Assembly (NCBI GenBank): GCA_047125605.1
Contig: CP138932.1
Location: 1,922,001 to 1,986,000, forward strand
Length of the DNA: 64,000 nucleotides
Reading direction: 5' to 3'
Source: JAKVBK01 sp022447275
GTDB taxonomy: Bacteria > Pseudomonadota > Alphaproteobacteria > Rhodobacterales > Rhodobacteraceae
Part shown: positions 7,992 to 16,547 of the stretch, piece by piece
Position numbering within the stretch: the first letter of the stretch is position 1
Layout: each line of letters begins with the position of its first letter
Position numbers and translations under genes: made by a program
Notes under the pieces: generated by a model
The model's input: the letters and a program-made list of their open reading frames with translations, nothing else
Told to the model about the DNA's origin: nothing
Database searches by the model: none

Positions 7992-10613
7992 ATGCCGACC
8001 TATACGATAAACTTGTATCCCTTCTCTCACGTACCGGGCGTGCAAAAAAATTCTGCACTTAACGTTGGCGCCAACAAAGGTGGCAACACAATTTTTACTG
8101 ACAACGGTAAAACCATTACCATCACAGACGACGATAGCTTTCTTCAAGATTTTGCCGCGTCTGGCCACAACAATCCAGAGACCGGCGACTATTCGAAACT
8201 AGCCGAGGCGGTTACCTTCAGCCCCACACACTTTGGTAGTGGAAACTCTTATATCGTCAACACGCGGGTCAATGCGGTCGCACAGATTGAGGTAGCTAAT
8301 AATACAACAGGCGAAACAGGATTTGCACAGCTTGTTACCTTTGGCAGTACCCTCAGCGGCACAACATTTGTCGCTTATCCATTCGAGGTTTCAGAGGGCG
8401 ATAGCCTCACTTGGACTCCCACCAACAATGATAGTGGTGTCCCAGTGGGAGAGAGGTACGCCGACACCCAAGGCTATGATTACTCTGAATTCGACGGAGC
8501 GCCGCCCTCTACATCTGAGTACACGATAGGATTGTATCCACTGGAGCAGATACCAGGAGTGTCTGCGGGTGCTGTTCTCGCAGGGGAGGCATTTAACACC
8601 GGCGGGACGATAACTTTTTCAAACGTTGGCGCATCTGTCACAATTACAGATGACGACGCATATGCGGAAGATATTGCAGGTCAAAACAAACCCGAAACTG
8701 GAGACAATGCGGTCCTCACCAATGATTTTTCATTAGGTGGGACCACTTATCCCGCGGGAACCCAGATCAATGCGATCGCGCAAGTTGAAGTCGTAAACGA
8801 CACAACGGGTGAAACAGGGTTTGCACAGATTTTTGCACTGGGCGGCACTACTACCGGGCCATCTTTTGTTGCCTACCCATTTCCTGTGGCGGAAGGGGAT
8901 AGCTTAACTTTTACTGCCACGACCAACCAACCCGCCGTGCCGAACAGGTTTGGCGACACCCAAGGCTATGAGTATTCTGAATTCGACGACACGGAGCCGC
9001 AAAACTACACCTTCGACACCTACCAGCAGCTTGAGCTTGGGCTGGGAGGTAATGCCCTTTTCAAACCAGATGGGTTCGTATTTGTTCATGATGGGTCATC
9101 GGAAGTCAGCACCTTTGTCGTTCAAGACGAGGACCCGATGTTGGAGGATCAAGAGGGTGGGGTTGGCCCCGGTGGTCAGGTAGGACCAGATCGTGATGAA
9201 CTCCTCCAAAGCATCAATGGAGATACAACTCACGCTGGCGCGGATATCTCAAGCTTTACCAGCTATACAGTAACAGGGTCAGACGGAAGCAGCTTCAAGG
9301 CGTATATTATTGGATCGCAGGAACCTGATAGCACTCAGCCAATGGCAATTGGGGGCGGTGATTGGAGCAACAATTTATATGTCGGCTTTAGCGAACCGCT
9401 GGTCGATGGCGTCACCTACACCTTCTCGGAAATGAGCGCCGTTGGCCAAGTCAATTATGCGGATATTGCAGATCAGGAAAGCACACCTGAACCAGATGTA
9501 TCTGGAACGCCTCCGGTATCAGACGGAACACCCTCAGTTTCACTGAGCGAAGCCATTTTCCTTGGCAATTTTACGGATGCCGATACGAATGAAGGCTTCC
9601 CGCCCTCAGTCAGCACAGCGCCCTACCTAGGGACTTTTGGATCGGCCTCGAACCCGCTTTGGCAGAACGAAGTTTTAGTTACTTACGACGATGCCGATGG
9701 TGATGGAACTATTGTTACTGACAACTATTCAGCGACCATAGCGTTCGCAGATGAAGAAATCAGCTACGATTTAGGCAGCGGAACACAGACTGCCTTGGTC
9801 GACTCAATAATGGGTGTCAGCCTGACAGTTACATATACTGATGGCTCCACGCAGGCTACAAATGCTCTGATGTATCAGGATGACGCAGGAAACATGTTCC
9901 TCGTCAATTCCACCATGGGTGCAAGTGTCGATTTGAACAGTGGATCGTGGCCTCAGATCCAATCGATCGACGTGACTTCTGTAACGAACACCAATTTTGG
10001 TGCATTCGTGCAGAGCAGCTTCCAAGCCTTTGTCTGCTTCACCTCTGGTACGCTAATAATGACTGATCAGGGCGAACGTCCGGTCGATGATCTTGTTGAA
10101 GGTGATCTGGTTCTCACGATGGACCGCGGATATCAGCCGATCCGTTGGATAGGGTCGTCCAAGGTGCCGGCAACGGGAGATCTCGCCCCGATCCTGATCC
10201 GCAAGGGCGCCCTTGGGAACGACCGAGACCTGCGCGTCAGCCCCCAGCACCGCATGCTGCTGCAAGGCTGGCAGGCAGAGATGCTATTTGGCGAGGAGCA
10301 AGTGCTGGCCACAGCCAAGTCTCTCGTCAATGACCACTCCATCCTGCGGGATGAAGGGGGCGAGGTGGAATACTTCCACATGCTGTTTGATACCCATGAG
10401 ATCATCTATGCCGAGGGCGCACCATCAGAAAGCTTCCATCCAGGTGAACAAGGCTGGAAAGCCTTGGATCAAGCCACGCGGGACGAAATCCTCACGCTTT
10501 TCCCTGAGCTTGCTGATGGCCGCTTTGAGGACTACGGCGTATCAGTCCGAGCAAGCCTCAAGCACAGCGAAGGGCAGCTTCTATCCAAAGCACTGACCTC
10601 GACAAGAAACTGA
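7992..10613 (+). CDS. Large modular protein with C-terminal Hint domain
   Basis: 873 residues, no classical signal peptide. The N-terminal half is built of tandem modules. Module 1 is about 2-168 and module 2 about 176-332, each with TINLYP/TIGLYP at the start, a TITDDD motif, NNTTGETGFAQ and a DTQGY(D/E)YSEFD end. A more divergent third copy spans about 338-495. A spacer (500-680) follows. A Hint domain begins at Cys682 (CFTSGT) and has RVSPQHRMLL (the block-B His) and DTHEIIYAEGAPSESF. Hint domains self-cleave by N-S acyl shift in hedgehog proteins and inteins. Here only the N-terminal cleavage residues are visible. Secretion, possibly by type I export as in RTX-Hint relatives, is inference. 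The Hint part is a near copy of that at 11543-12025. Confidence 0.88.
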   Translation: MPTYTINLYPFSHVPGVQKNSALNVGANKGGNTIFTDNGKTITITDDDSFLQDFAASGHNNPETGDYSKLAEAVTFSPTHFGSGNSYIVNTRVNAVAQIEVANNTTGETGFAQLVTFGSTLSGTTFVAYPFEVSEGDSLTWTPTNNDSGVPVGERYADTQGYDYSEFDGAPPSTSEYTIGLYPLEQIPGVSAGAVLAGEAFNTGGTITFSNVGASVTITDDDAYAEDIAGQNKPETGDNAVLTNDFSLGGTTYPAGTQINAIAQVEVVNDTTGETGFAQIFALGGTTTGPSFVAYPFPVAEGDSLTFTATTNQPAVPNRFGDTQGYEYSEFDDTEPQNYTFDTYQQLELGLGGNALFKPDGFVFVHDGSSEVSTFVVQDEDPMLEDQEGGVGPGGQVGPDRDELLQSINGDTTHAGADISSFTSYTVTGSDGSSFKAYIIGSQEPDSTQPMAIGGGDWSNNLYVGFSEPLVDGVTYTFSEMSAVGQVNYADIADQESTPEPDVSGTPPVSDGTPSVSLSEAIFLGNFTDADTNEGFPPSVSTAPYLGTFGSASNPLWQNEVLVTYDDADGDGTIVTDNYSATIAFADEEISYDLGSGTQTALVDSIMGVSLTVTYTDGSTQATNALMYQDDAGNMFLVNSTMGASVDLNSGSWPQIQSIDVTSVTNTNFGAFVQSSFQAFVCFTSGTLIMTDQGERPVDDLVEGDLVLTMDRGYQPIRWIGSSKVPATGDLAPILIRKGALGNDRDLRVSPQHRMLLQGWQAEMLFGEEQVLATAKSLVNDHSILRDEGGEVEYFHMLFDTHEIIYAEGAPSESFHPGEQGWKALDQATRDEILTLFPELADGRFEDYGVSVRASLKHSEGQLLSKALTSTRN
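10101..10583 (+). repeat. Duplicated Hint-domain segment, copy 1
   Basis: About 480 bp of coding sequence that recurs at 11543-12025 (offset 1442) with scattered single-base differences, several of them silent. By eye I estimate roughly 90-95% identity. The flanking N-terminal coding regions do not align at DNA level, so the similarity is confined to the Hint module. Confidence 0.85.
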
Positions 10614-11026
10614 GAGAGGTAAAAGTCGTTGACCATCAATTATCGACAGGTCGGCATTCACGCCCCGCGCGCTTGGTAAATGTTGAAAATAGGTCGCCTC
10701 GCCAGCCATCTGAGGGAGCGTTTTTTAACTGCAGAATGTTTTTGTGACCGCTAGCCAAGGTCGCATTGACTTTAGAGCAAACGAAGAATGCTTCGAGAGT
10801 CGCAAATAGGTGTCTCCGACACCCCTTGGCGCAGGCCTGTCACTGTTTACCGAATAATAACAAGAACCTGAAAGCGATTGCTCAGCGCAGATAACGGGCC
10901 TAATTTAATATCCATTTTGATACTTAACCTATTCACAGGCGCCGTTCCTTAAAGTTGGGACGCTGTTTTATTCTATCACCAATAGCAAAAACTCGACCAC
11001 GCGAAAGCTGAGTCCAGAGGCTTGAA
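10614..11026. other. Intergenic spacer between two Hint genes
   Basis: 413 bp without a supported gene. A small perfect hairpin GGTGTC-TCC-GACACC lies at 10809-10823, without a T-run. The last 50 bp carry the ribosome site (CAGAGG) of the next Hint gene. No clear terminator for the upstream gene was seen. Confidence 0.4.
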
Positions 11027-12052
11027 ATGACCATACCCAGAGACCTCCCCATAATCAGTCTGGCCGACTTTGGGATCGACGGTTGGCGTGGCATTCGGAA
11101 TACAACCGTAACGCTATCAAACAATGCCCAAACAATTAACGCCAGCATCTTGGATGCCGATGATGCGATGCAAGACGAACCTGGCGGTGCTGGGTCGAAC
11201 GATCCAGACGGGGCGCAGCCGCTTGAAGCACCTATTACCGTCGGCGGCGACACCTATAACGCGGGGACCAATCTTTGGAACCTTGGCGAAGCGACGATCA
11301 CCAATACGAACACTGGTGAAACTGGGCAACTTTTGATGATTGGAACGACCTCCACTCCTGGTTCCATCTTTGGTGTGTCGAGTACAATTAAGATGATCCC
11401 TGGCCAATCCTATACAACCACTGGGATAGACTGGTCTTCGAACGACTATGAATGGGCTGAACTTGAGCCAGTCGTATGTTTTGTCCGGGGCACCGAAATT
11501 GCAACGGTAAGCGGCGACCGCCGCATCGAAGACCTTGTTGCGGGTGATCTGGTTCTCACGATGGACCGCGGCTATCAGCCGATCCGTTGGATCGGCTCAT
11601 CCAAACGGCGCGCAACGGGAGATCTCGCCCCGATCCTGATCCGCAAGGGTGCCCTTGGGAACGACCGAGACCTGCGCGTCAGCCCCCAGCACCGTATGCT
11701 GCTGCAAGGCTGGCAGGCAGAGATGCTCTTTGGTGAACAGGAGGTGCTGGCCACTGCCAAGTCTTTGGTGAATGACCACTCCATCCTCCGGGATGAGGGG
11801 GGCGAGGTGGAATACTTCCACATCCTCTTTGATACCCATGAGATCATCTCGGCTGAGGGCGCACCATCAGAAAGCTTCCATCCCGGTGAACAGGGCTGGA
11901 AAGCCTTGGATCAGGCCACGCGGGACGAAATCCTTACGCTCTTCCCTGAGCTTGCTGATGGCCTCTTTGAGGACTACGGCGCATCAGCCCGTACAAGCCT
12001 CAAGCACAGCGAAGGACAGCTGCTAGGTGCGTATATGGCTCGGCCGTTTTAA
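11027..12052 (+). CDS. Short Hint-domain protein, paralogue of the upstream gene
   Basis: 341 residues. A single N-terminal module (about 12-145) echoes the modules of the upstream protein. It shares ILDADDAMQDE near the acidic motif and NTNTGETGQL in place of NNTTGETGFAQ. The Hint domain starts at Cys151 (CFVRGT) and is nearly identical to the upstream Hint, including RVSPQHRMLLQGW and EYFHILFDTHEII. The C-terminal tail differs after LKHSEGQLL. ATG 11027 has CAGAGGC nearby. This may be a minimal form of the same system: one recognition module plus one Hint. No signal peptide and no function can be stated. Confidence 0.85.
   Translation: MTIPRDLPIISLADFGIDGWRGIRNTTVTLSNNAQTINASILDADDAMQDEPGGAGSNDPDGAQPLEAPITVGGDTYNAGTNLWNLGEATITNTNTGETGQLLMIGTTSTPGSIFGVSSTIKMIPGQSYTTTGIDWSSNDYEWAELEPVVCFVRGTEIATVSGDRRIEDLVAGDLVLTMDRGYQPIRWIGSSKRRATGDLAPILIRKGALGNDRDLRVSPQHRMLLQGWQAEMLFGEQEVLATAKSLVNDHSILRDEGGEVEYFHILFDTHEIISAEGAPSESFHPGEQGWKALDQATRDEILTLFPELADGLFEDYGASARTSLKHSEGQLLGAYMARPF
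11543..12025 (+). repeat. Duplicated Hint-domain segment, copy 2
   Basis: Second copy of the segment at 10101-10583. Differences include GGA/GGC and ATA/ATC third positions and a short non-conserved patch (SSKVPATG versus SSKRRATG). Confidence 0.85.
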
Positions 12053-12602
12053 CGCCTAATCTGGAACTGCGACTGCCGACGGCTTAACAGACACTGTTTG
12101 TGAACAGGCAGCCATGTTCAGCGCCGGATATTTGTCTGTGCAGGAAGGGTTGCCATTGTTTTGCCGGGCGAAGGTTTCCGGACCCGGTGGTTGATCTTGG
12201 CCACTTATGGGCAATGGCAGCATGCAAGGAAAAACGAAATGCGATGTGGTGAACGGCGAAACTGCTTCTCTGCAATACGTTGGAGCAAGAAACCGTTCAG
12301 GATCAAACTGCCAAAATTTATAAAGCATTGAAAAAATTTTAGATTTCTGCGGCAACGCTTTCGCGGCACGCAGATAATATGCGCACCGCAACAAAATCTT
12401 CGCTCACCTACACTTACCTCAAAAAATGGGGGGCTGCCTGAGCCGATAAGTGTAGATCATCCACTTAAGCGGTAAGTCCGCTAGACCAACAGATTGGACA
12501 ATTTTAGTAGCTTACGCGAATATGATTGCTTGGTCCTGACAACCCACAGAAGCTAGTTGGAAGGGCTCGCGCGGCCGAGCGCCCATGCCACTCTTCAGGA
12601 AC
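12053..12602. other. Intergenic region with nested inverted repeats
   Basis: 550 bp between convergent genes, with no gene supported. Several CACTTA/TAAGTG elements cluster here. TACACTTA (12409-12416) pairs with TAAGTGTA (12447-12454), TAAGTG (12447-12452) with CACTTA (12462-12467), and AGCGG-5-CCGCT lies at 12468-12482. They could form alternative hairpins at the 3' end of the phosphatase operon. There is no T-run, so termination is unproven. Confidence 0.35.
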
Positions 12603-13625
12603 CTAATCAGATTTCCATTTCGGCTGGTTCTGCGAAATTCCTACCTTGGTCCAGACAGCATCGTGATCAGACAAAGCACGGCCATCTCTAGCCAGCGCAG
12701 GATGTACAGCTTTGTCTAGGCAATGGAGACCACGCGCGCAGAACCAGTCGAGCTTCATCTTACGTGTTGGATGAGGCGTGATCAGACTTGGACGCGTTGT
12801 CATGCCCTGCGCGGTAAAGGACCAGTCATAGTCGCGCGCTTCAGCACGCGCAAAGAGGGGCTCATCCTGCCAACTATAAGAGGGTGGATTTCTATTTCCT
12901 GTATTGAGATCGCCGCCAATCAATACAGGAATATCAGGTGCAAAGCGATCAACGCAGTCCATAAGGCGATCAAACTGCATAGCGCGGTGCTCAGCGCCAG
13001 AATTACTCTCCAAATGGGTTGAAACCACACAAAGCCGTCGGTCGCGCCACGGGATAATTGCGGCAATAGCATTGCGGCCGCCAACCCGAGGCTGTTCAGG
13101 ATCTGCGCCAAAGTCAGGTGTGAACCAATGCCCATGATCGTCAAGCCTGAACATGGTTACAGTCTCAAATGGGACGGCAGAAAGGATGGCGTTTCCGTGC
13201 CAGCCCCGTTCGTTAAATGGCTCGGTGCAGAAGGTCAATTCGGTAGCACCTCCAAGACCAATTTCAAAGAATTCCACACCAAATGCGTATGTCATACCAA
13301 GGCCCCGAGCTGTTTCTGCCGCAGTATGGCGCTGCCTGGTGCGCGCCATGCCATGATCAACCTCTGACAGCAGGACAATATCGGGAGATTTTAACGCTAG
13401 ATTTTCAGCGCTTTCATTTGGGAAGAGGCAGCGTTCTGCGTTCCACGCGAAAACTGAAAGAGTGTCGGGCAACTCGCCTGCACCAGGCGTGCCTCCAAAT
13501 TGCACAGCATTCATCGCTGGCAAGCTCGCCAAAAGCGAGCGGTGCGCGTCTTCGGTACGAGGTGCGTTGAGGATCGCTTCCCGCTCAGCAGGCGTTACCA
13601 AAGGCAGAGCGTCCACAACATTCAT
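12603..13625 (-). CDS. Endonuclease/exonuclease/phosphatase (EEP) family hydrolase
   Basis: 340 residues with the EEP-superfamily catalytic set: SVFAWNAER (Asn), LLSEVDHG (metal Glu), STHLESN (His), GGDLNTG (Asp/Asn) and LSDHDAVW (the final Asp-His). No signal peptide, so probably cytoplasmic. The family cleaves phosphodiesters or phosphomonoesters. Its start codon overlaps the stop of the ATPase gene upstream by one base (TGATG), making it the last gene of the ugp-type operon. There it takes the place that UgpQ glycerophosphodiesterase holds in E. coli. Hydrolysis of imported glycerophosphodiesters is therefore a reasonable inference. Confidence 0.85.
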   Translation of the reverse strand: MNVVDALPLVTPAEREAILNAPRTEDAHRSLLASLPAMNAVQFGGTPGAGELPDTLSVFAWNAERCLFPNESAENLALKSPDIVLLSEVDHGMARTRQRHTAAETARGLGMTYAFGVEFFEIGLGGATELTFCTEPFNERGWHGNAILSAVPFETVTMFRLDDHGHWFTPDFGADPEQPRVGGRNAIAAIIPWRDRRLCVVSTHLESNSGAEHRAMQFDRLMDCVDRFAPDIPVLIGGDLNTGNRNPPSYSWQDEPLFARAEARDYDWSFTAQGMTTRPSLITPHPTRKMKLDWFCARGLHCLDKAVHPALARDGRALSDHDAVWTKVGISQNQPKWKSD

Positions 13626-14662
13626 CAGAGCCGCTTGCCCGACACCGCATCAAAGAGTGATAGCGCCCCTTCTTTCATCTTCAGTGTAAGTGGTCCAGCG
13701 GCGGCTGGAACAGTATTAGGCAAATGCACAGTGATCCGATCGCCCCCCATCGTACCGTGTAAGAGGCGATTGGCGCCGAGTTCTTCGACAATCTCTACCT
13801 GCATCTGCAATGAGCCCGCAGGATCTGGGATCAAATCCTCAGGCCTGATCCCAACGGTTACGGACCCTGCATCAGGCGCGGCACAAATATCTTGGCCATG
13901 CAGGTGCAGGCGCTGACCATTGCGCTCCGCTTCCAGCAAATTCATCGGCGGTGCGCCCATGAAAGAGGCAACGAAGGTTGAGGCGGGGCTATGATATACT
14001 TCCGCAGGCGTGCCGATTTGCTCGATCTTGCCTGCATTCATTACAATGATCCGATCCGCCATCGTCATCGCTTCTACTTGATCATGGGTCACATAGATCG
14101 ACGTGACCCCGAGGCGGCGCTGCAACGCCCTTATCTCGATACGCATTTGATTACGCAGCTTGGCGTCTAGGTTCGAAAGGGGTTCGTCAAAAAGGAACAC
14201 TTCCGGATCGCGCACGATGGCGCGGCCCATAGCAACCCTCTGACGTTGACCACCCGACAGTTGCGAAGGCTTACGATCCAAATAGTCATTAAGGTTCAAC
14301 ATATTGGCGGCCTCAGCCACCTTGGCCGCTATGACACCTTTGTCGATTCCGCGATTCTTTAGTCCGTATCCTATGTTCTTGGACACAGTCATGTGCGGGT
14401 AGAGAGCATAATTCTGAAATACCATTGCAATATCGCGATCGGCTGGGTCGACGTCATTGACCACACGGCCGGCAATCCTGAGCTCTCCACCGGAAATTTC
14501 CTCGAGCCCAGCCACCATACGCAGGAGCGTTGACTTTCCGCACCCCGATGGGCCGACAAGGACTGCAAACTCACCTTGTTCTATTGAGAAGCTCGATGGC
14601 TCAAGCGCATTAAACCCATTGGGGTAGGTTTTTTGAATGTCCTTAAGCGTGACATGTGTCAT
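13625..14662 (-). CDS. ugpC: ABC transporter ATPase, UgpC/MalK type
   Basis: 345 residues, peripheral cytoplasmic ATPase of the CUT1 class. Walker A GPSGCGKST, the Q-loop VFQNYALYPHM, signature LSGGQRQRVAMGRA, Walker B FLFDEPLSNLDAK and the H-loop VTHDQVEAMT are intact. A C-terminal OB-type regulatory domain follows (VGIRPEDLIPD). It sits 11 bp after the ugpE-like gene and overlaps the phosphatase gene. MalK/UgpC proteins often serve more than one importer, so this subunit could also energise the sugar permease at 57223-59147, which lacks one. Confidence 0.93.
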   Translation of the reverse strand: MTHVTLKDIQKTYPNGFNALEPSSFSIEQGEFAVLVGPSGCGKSTLLRMVAGLEEISGGELRIAGRVVNDVDPADRDIAMVFQNYALYPHMTVSKNIGYGLKNRGIDKGVIAAKVAEAANMLNLNDYLDRKPSQLSGGQRQRVAMGRAIVRDPEVFLFDEPLSNLDAKLRNQMRIEIRALQRRLGVTSIYVTHDQVEAMTMADRIIVMNAGKIEQIGTPAEVYHSPASTFVASFMGAPPMNLLEAERNGQRLHLHGQDICAAPDAGSVTVGIRPEDLIPDPAGSLQMQVEIVEELGANRLLHGTMGGDRITVHLPNTVPAAAGPLTLKMKEGALSLFDAVSGKRL

Positions 14663-14673
14663 GGAGTTTGTCC

Positions 14674-15525
14674 TTATTTATCGGATTCTGTTAGGCCCTT
14701 GACGAACCAGCTTTGGAAGAAAATCACCACCAAGACGGGTGGAATAACGGCAACCAATGCAAGGACGTTGGAGCGGCCATATTCGGGGACCACGGCCCCT
14801 TCAAGCACCTGAACGATCTGCTTGATGCCACGCACGAGCGTATACATGTCTTCTTCGGTCGTGATCATGGTGGGCCACAAGTACTGGTTCCACCCATAAA
14901 CGAACATGATGATAAACATTGCAGCAATCATGGTCTTGGAGAGCGGCACAAGGATATCGATGAAGAATTTCACCGGCCCGGCCCCGTCCATGCGGGCCGC
15001 CTCGACCAACTCCTCCGGCACCGAGCGAAAGAACTGCCGGAAGAAAAAAGTGGCCGTGGCAGATGCAATAAGAGGGATGATCAGCCCCTGGTAGGTGTTG
15101 AGCATGCCAAGCCATTGCACCACCTCATAAGAGGGAAGAATGCGCACCTCGAGTGGAAGCAAAAGTGTCGTGAAGATCAGCCAGAAAGCCAGCGTGGCGA
15201 AGCGCAGGCGGAAGTAGACGATGGCATAGGCCGCCATCATACCGATTACAATTTTTCCCAGCGCAAAGCCGATCCCCAAGATAAAGCTGTTTTTCAACAT
15301 CGACATACCAGTGTTCTCACCGGAGAAGCCCGAGGCCTCAAACATCGCTTTGTGAAAGTTATCATCGAACTGATCACCGATCTTCAGTGATGGGCCAGTC
15401 TTGATGATCTCGGTATCGGGCACTGTTGTCATTTGCAGCACCATTAAGAGCGGCAGCATCATGAAAAGGCTGCCTGCAATTAGCACTGCGTGGTCGATAA
15501 GTGCTTCTCTCTTAAGTCTCATCAA
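14674..15525 (-). CDS. ugpE: sn-glycerol-3-phosphate-type ABC permease, UgpE-like
   Basis: 283 residues, six predicted membrane helices, with the EAA loop EELVEAARMDGAGPVKFFIDILVP that contacts the ATPase. The order binding protein, UgpA-like, UgpE-like, ATPase matches the E. coli ugp operon. It lies 6 bp beyond the UgpA-like gene, so it is cotranscribed. An extended periplasmic stretch (about 40-80) lies between the first two helices. Confidence 0.88.
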   Translation of the reverse strand: MMRLKREALIDHAVLIAGSLFMMLPLLMVLQMTTVPDTEIIKTGPSLKIGDQFDDNFHKAMFEASGFSGENTGMSMLKNSFILGIGFALGKIVIGMMAAYAIVYFRLRFATLAFWLIFTTLLLPLEVRILPSYEVVQWLGMLNTYQGLIIPLIASATATFFFRQFFRSVPEELVEAARMDGAGPVKFFIDILVPLSKTMIAAMFIIMFVYGWNQYLWPTMITTEEDMYTLVRGIKQIVQVLEGAVVPEYGRSNVLALVAVIPPVLVVIFFQSWFVKGLTESDK

Positions 15526-15531
15526 ACAGCC

Positions 15532-16413
15532 TCACGTATAATGGATCCGGCGTTCCAAAAGCCGGAATTGGAAGATGGTCAAACCCAGCACCAAGATCAT
15601 CAAGATGACCGACTGTGCCGAAGAGCCACCCAGATCGTTTCCGCGGAAGCCATCCACATATACCTTGTAAACAAGTGTCATTGGATTGTTTCCGGGCTCG
15701 CCCTTCACCACCGTGTCAATGATGCCAAAGGTGTCGAACAGTGCGTAGGTGATGTTTACGATCAGCAGGAAAAAGCCTGTGGGGGCCAACAATGGAAATG
15801 TAACATCCCAGAAACGGCCAGACGCGGAGCGATTATCAATTAGCGCGGCCTCGCGAACGGATTTCGGGATGGATTGCAGCCCTGAAAGAAAGAATATGAA
15901 ATTCACAGGAACCTGTTTCCATACTGAAGCAAGAACCATTGCAAAGGCTGTATCGTTATAGTTCACGCCTACCTTGTAATCATAACCAAACCAGCCAAAG
16001 AACACCGTGATAGGCCCCCAGCTCTGGTTAAACAGTATTACGGCAATAAAGCCCGCCACGGGAGGCGCTACCGCATAGACCCACATCAACAAAGTGCGAT
16101 AGGTTTTTGCCCCGCGCAGCACCTTGTCTGCCTTGACCGCCAGAACAAGAGCCAGCGCAAGCGAAAAGAACGTCACAAGCATCGTAAATACGACGGTAAA
16201 CCAGGCAATCTTCCGATACTCACGATTACCGAAGAGGTCAGTGTAGTTTTCCCAGCCAACAAAGGTGGATCCAAAACCAAAGGGGTCCTGCAAATAGAAA
16301 GAAGACTGCAGCGCCACAATGGCCGGCCAATAAAAAAAGACTGCGATAATTACCAATTGCGGAACCAAAAGCAGCACTGGCATCCAAATAGTCGTAAAAC
16401 CCGCCCGTTTCAT
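15532..16413 (-). CDS. ugpA: sn-glycerol-3-phosphate-type ABC permease, UgpA-like
   Basis: 293 residues with about six helices. The N-terminus (WMPVLLLVPQLVIIAVFFYWP followed by DPFGFGSTFVGWENY) is strongly UgpA-like. The EAA loop is SVREAALIDNRSASGRFWDVTFPLL. The substrate (glycerol-3-phosphate or glycerophosphodiesters) rests on this resemblance and on the operon order. The gap to the binding-protein gene is 134 bp and contains two hairpins, which probably lower permease relative to binding-protein expression. Confidence 0.88.
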   Translation of the reverse strand: MKRAGFTTIWMPVLLLVPQLVIIAVFFYWPAIVALQSSFYLQDPFGFGSTFVGWENYTDLFGNREYRKIAWFTVVFTMLVTFFSLALALVLAVKADKVLRGAKTYRTLLMWVYAVAPPVAGFIAVILFNQSWGPITVFFGWFGYDYKVGVNYNDTAFAMVLASVWKQVPVNFIFFLSGLQSIPKSVREAALIDNRSASGRFWDVTFPLLAPTGFFLLIVNITYALFDTFGIIDTVVKGEPGNNPMTLVYKVYVDGFRGNDLGGSSAQSVILMILVLGLTIFQFRLLERRIHYT

Positions 16414-16437
16414 TTCAGGTCTTTCCCTTAGAGAAAA

Positions 16438-16461
16438 GACGACCGCGCAAGCGCAGTCGTC
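16438..16461 (-). terminator. Intercistronic hairpin/attenuator before ugpA
   Basis: On the minus strand the arms GACGAC and GTCGTC close a U-G pair and an inner GCGC/GCGC, giving an 11-pair stem. It is followed in the transcription direction by TTTTCTC. It lies inside the ugp operon, so it likely acts as a partial terminator rather than a full stop. Confidence 0.55.
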
Positions 16462-16491
16462 CTAAATTGTTCTTCCGCTCCGATGCCAATT

Positions 16492-16522
16492 CCGCACCCT
16501 TACCCAAAGGCAAAGGGTGCGG
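16492..16522 (-). terminator. Stable hairpin just after ugpB
   Basis: Perfect 10-bp arms CCGCACCCTT (16492-16501) and AAGGGTGCGG (16513-16522) with an 11-nt loop, 25 bp past the binding-protein stop. No T-run follows, so mRNA 3'-end protection of the binding-protein message is more likely than simple termination. Confidence 0.6.
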
Positions 16523-16547
16523 TACCGTAAAGGCAAAGGTCGATCGT

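Noticed and set aside
10809..10823. Hairpin between the two Hint genes as a terminator
   Set aside because: Six-bp stem without T-run, and far (about 200 bp) from the upstream stop.
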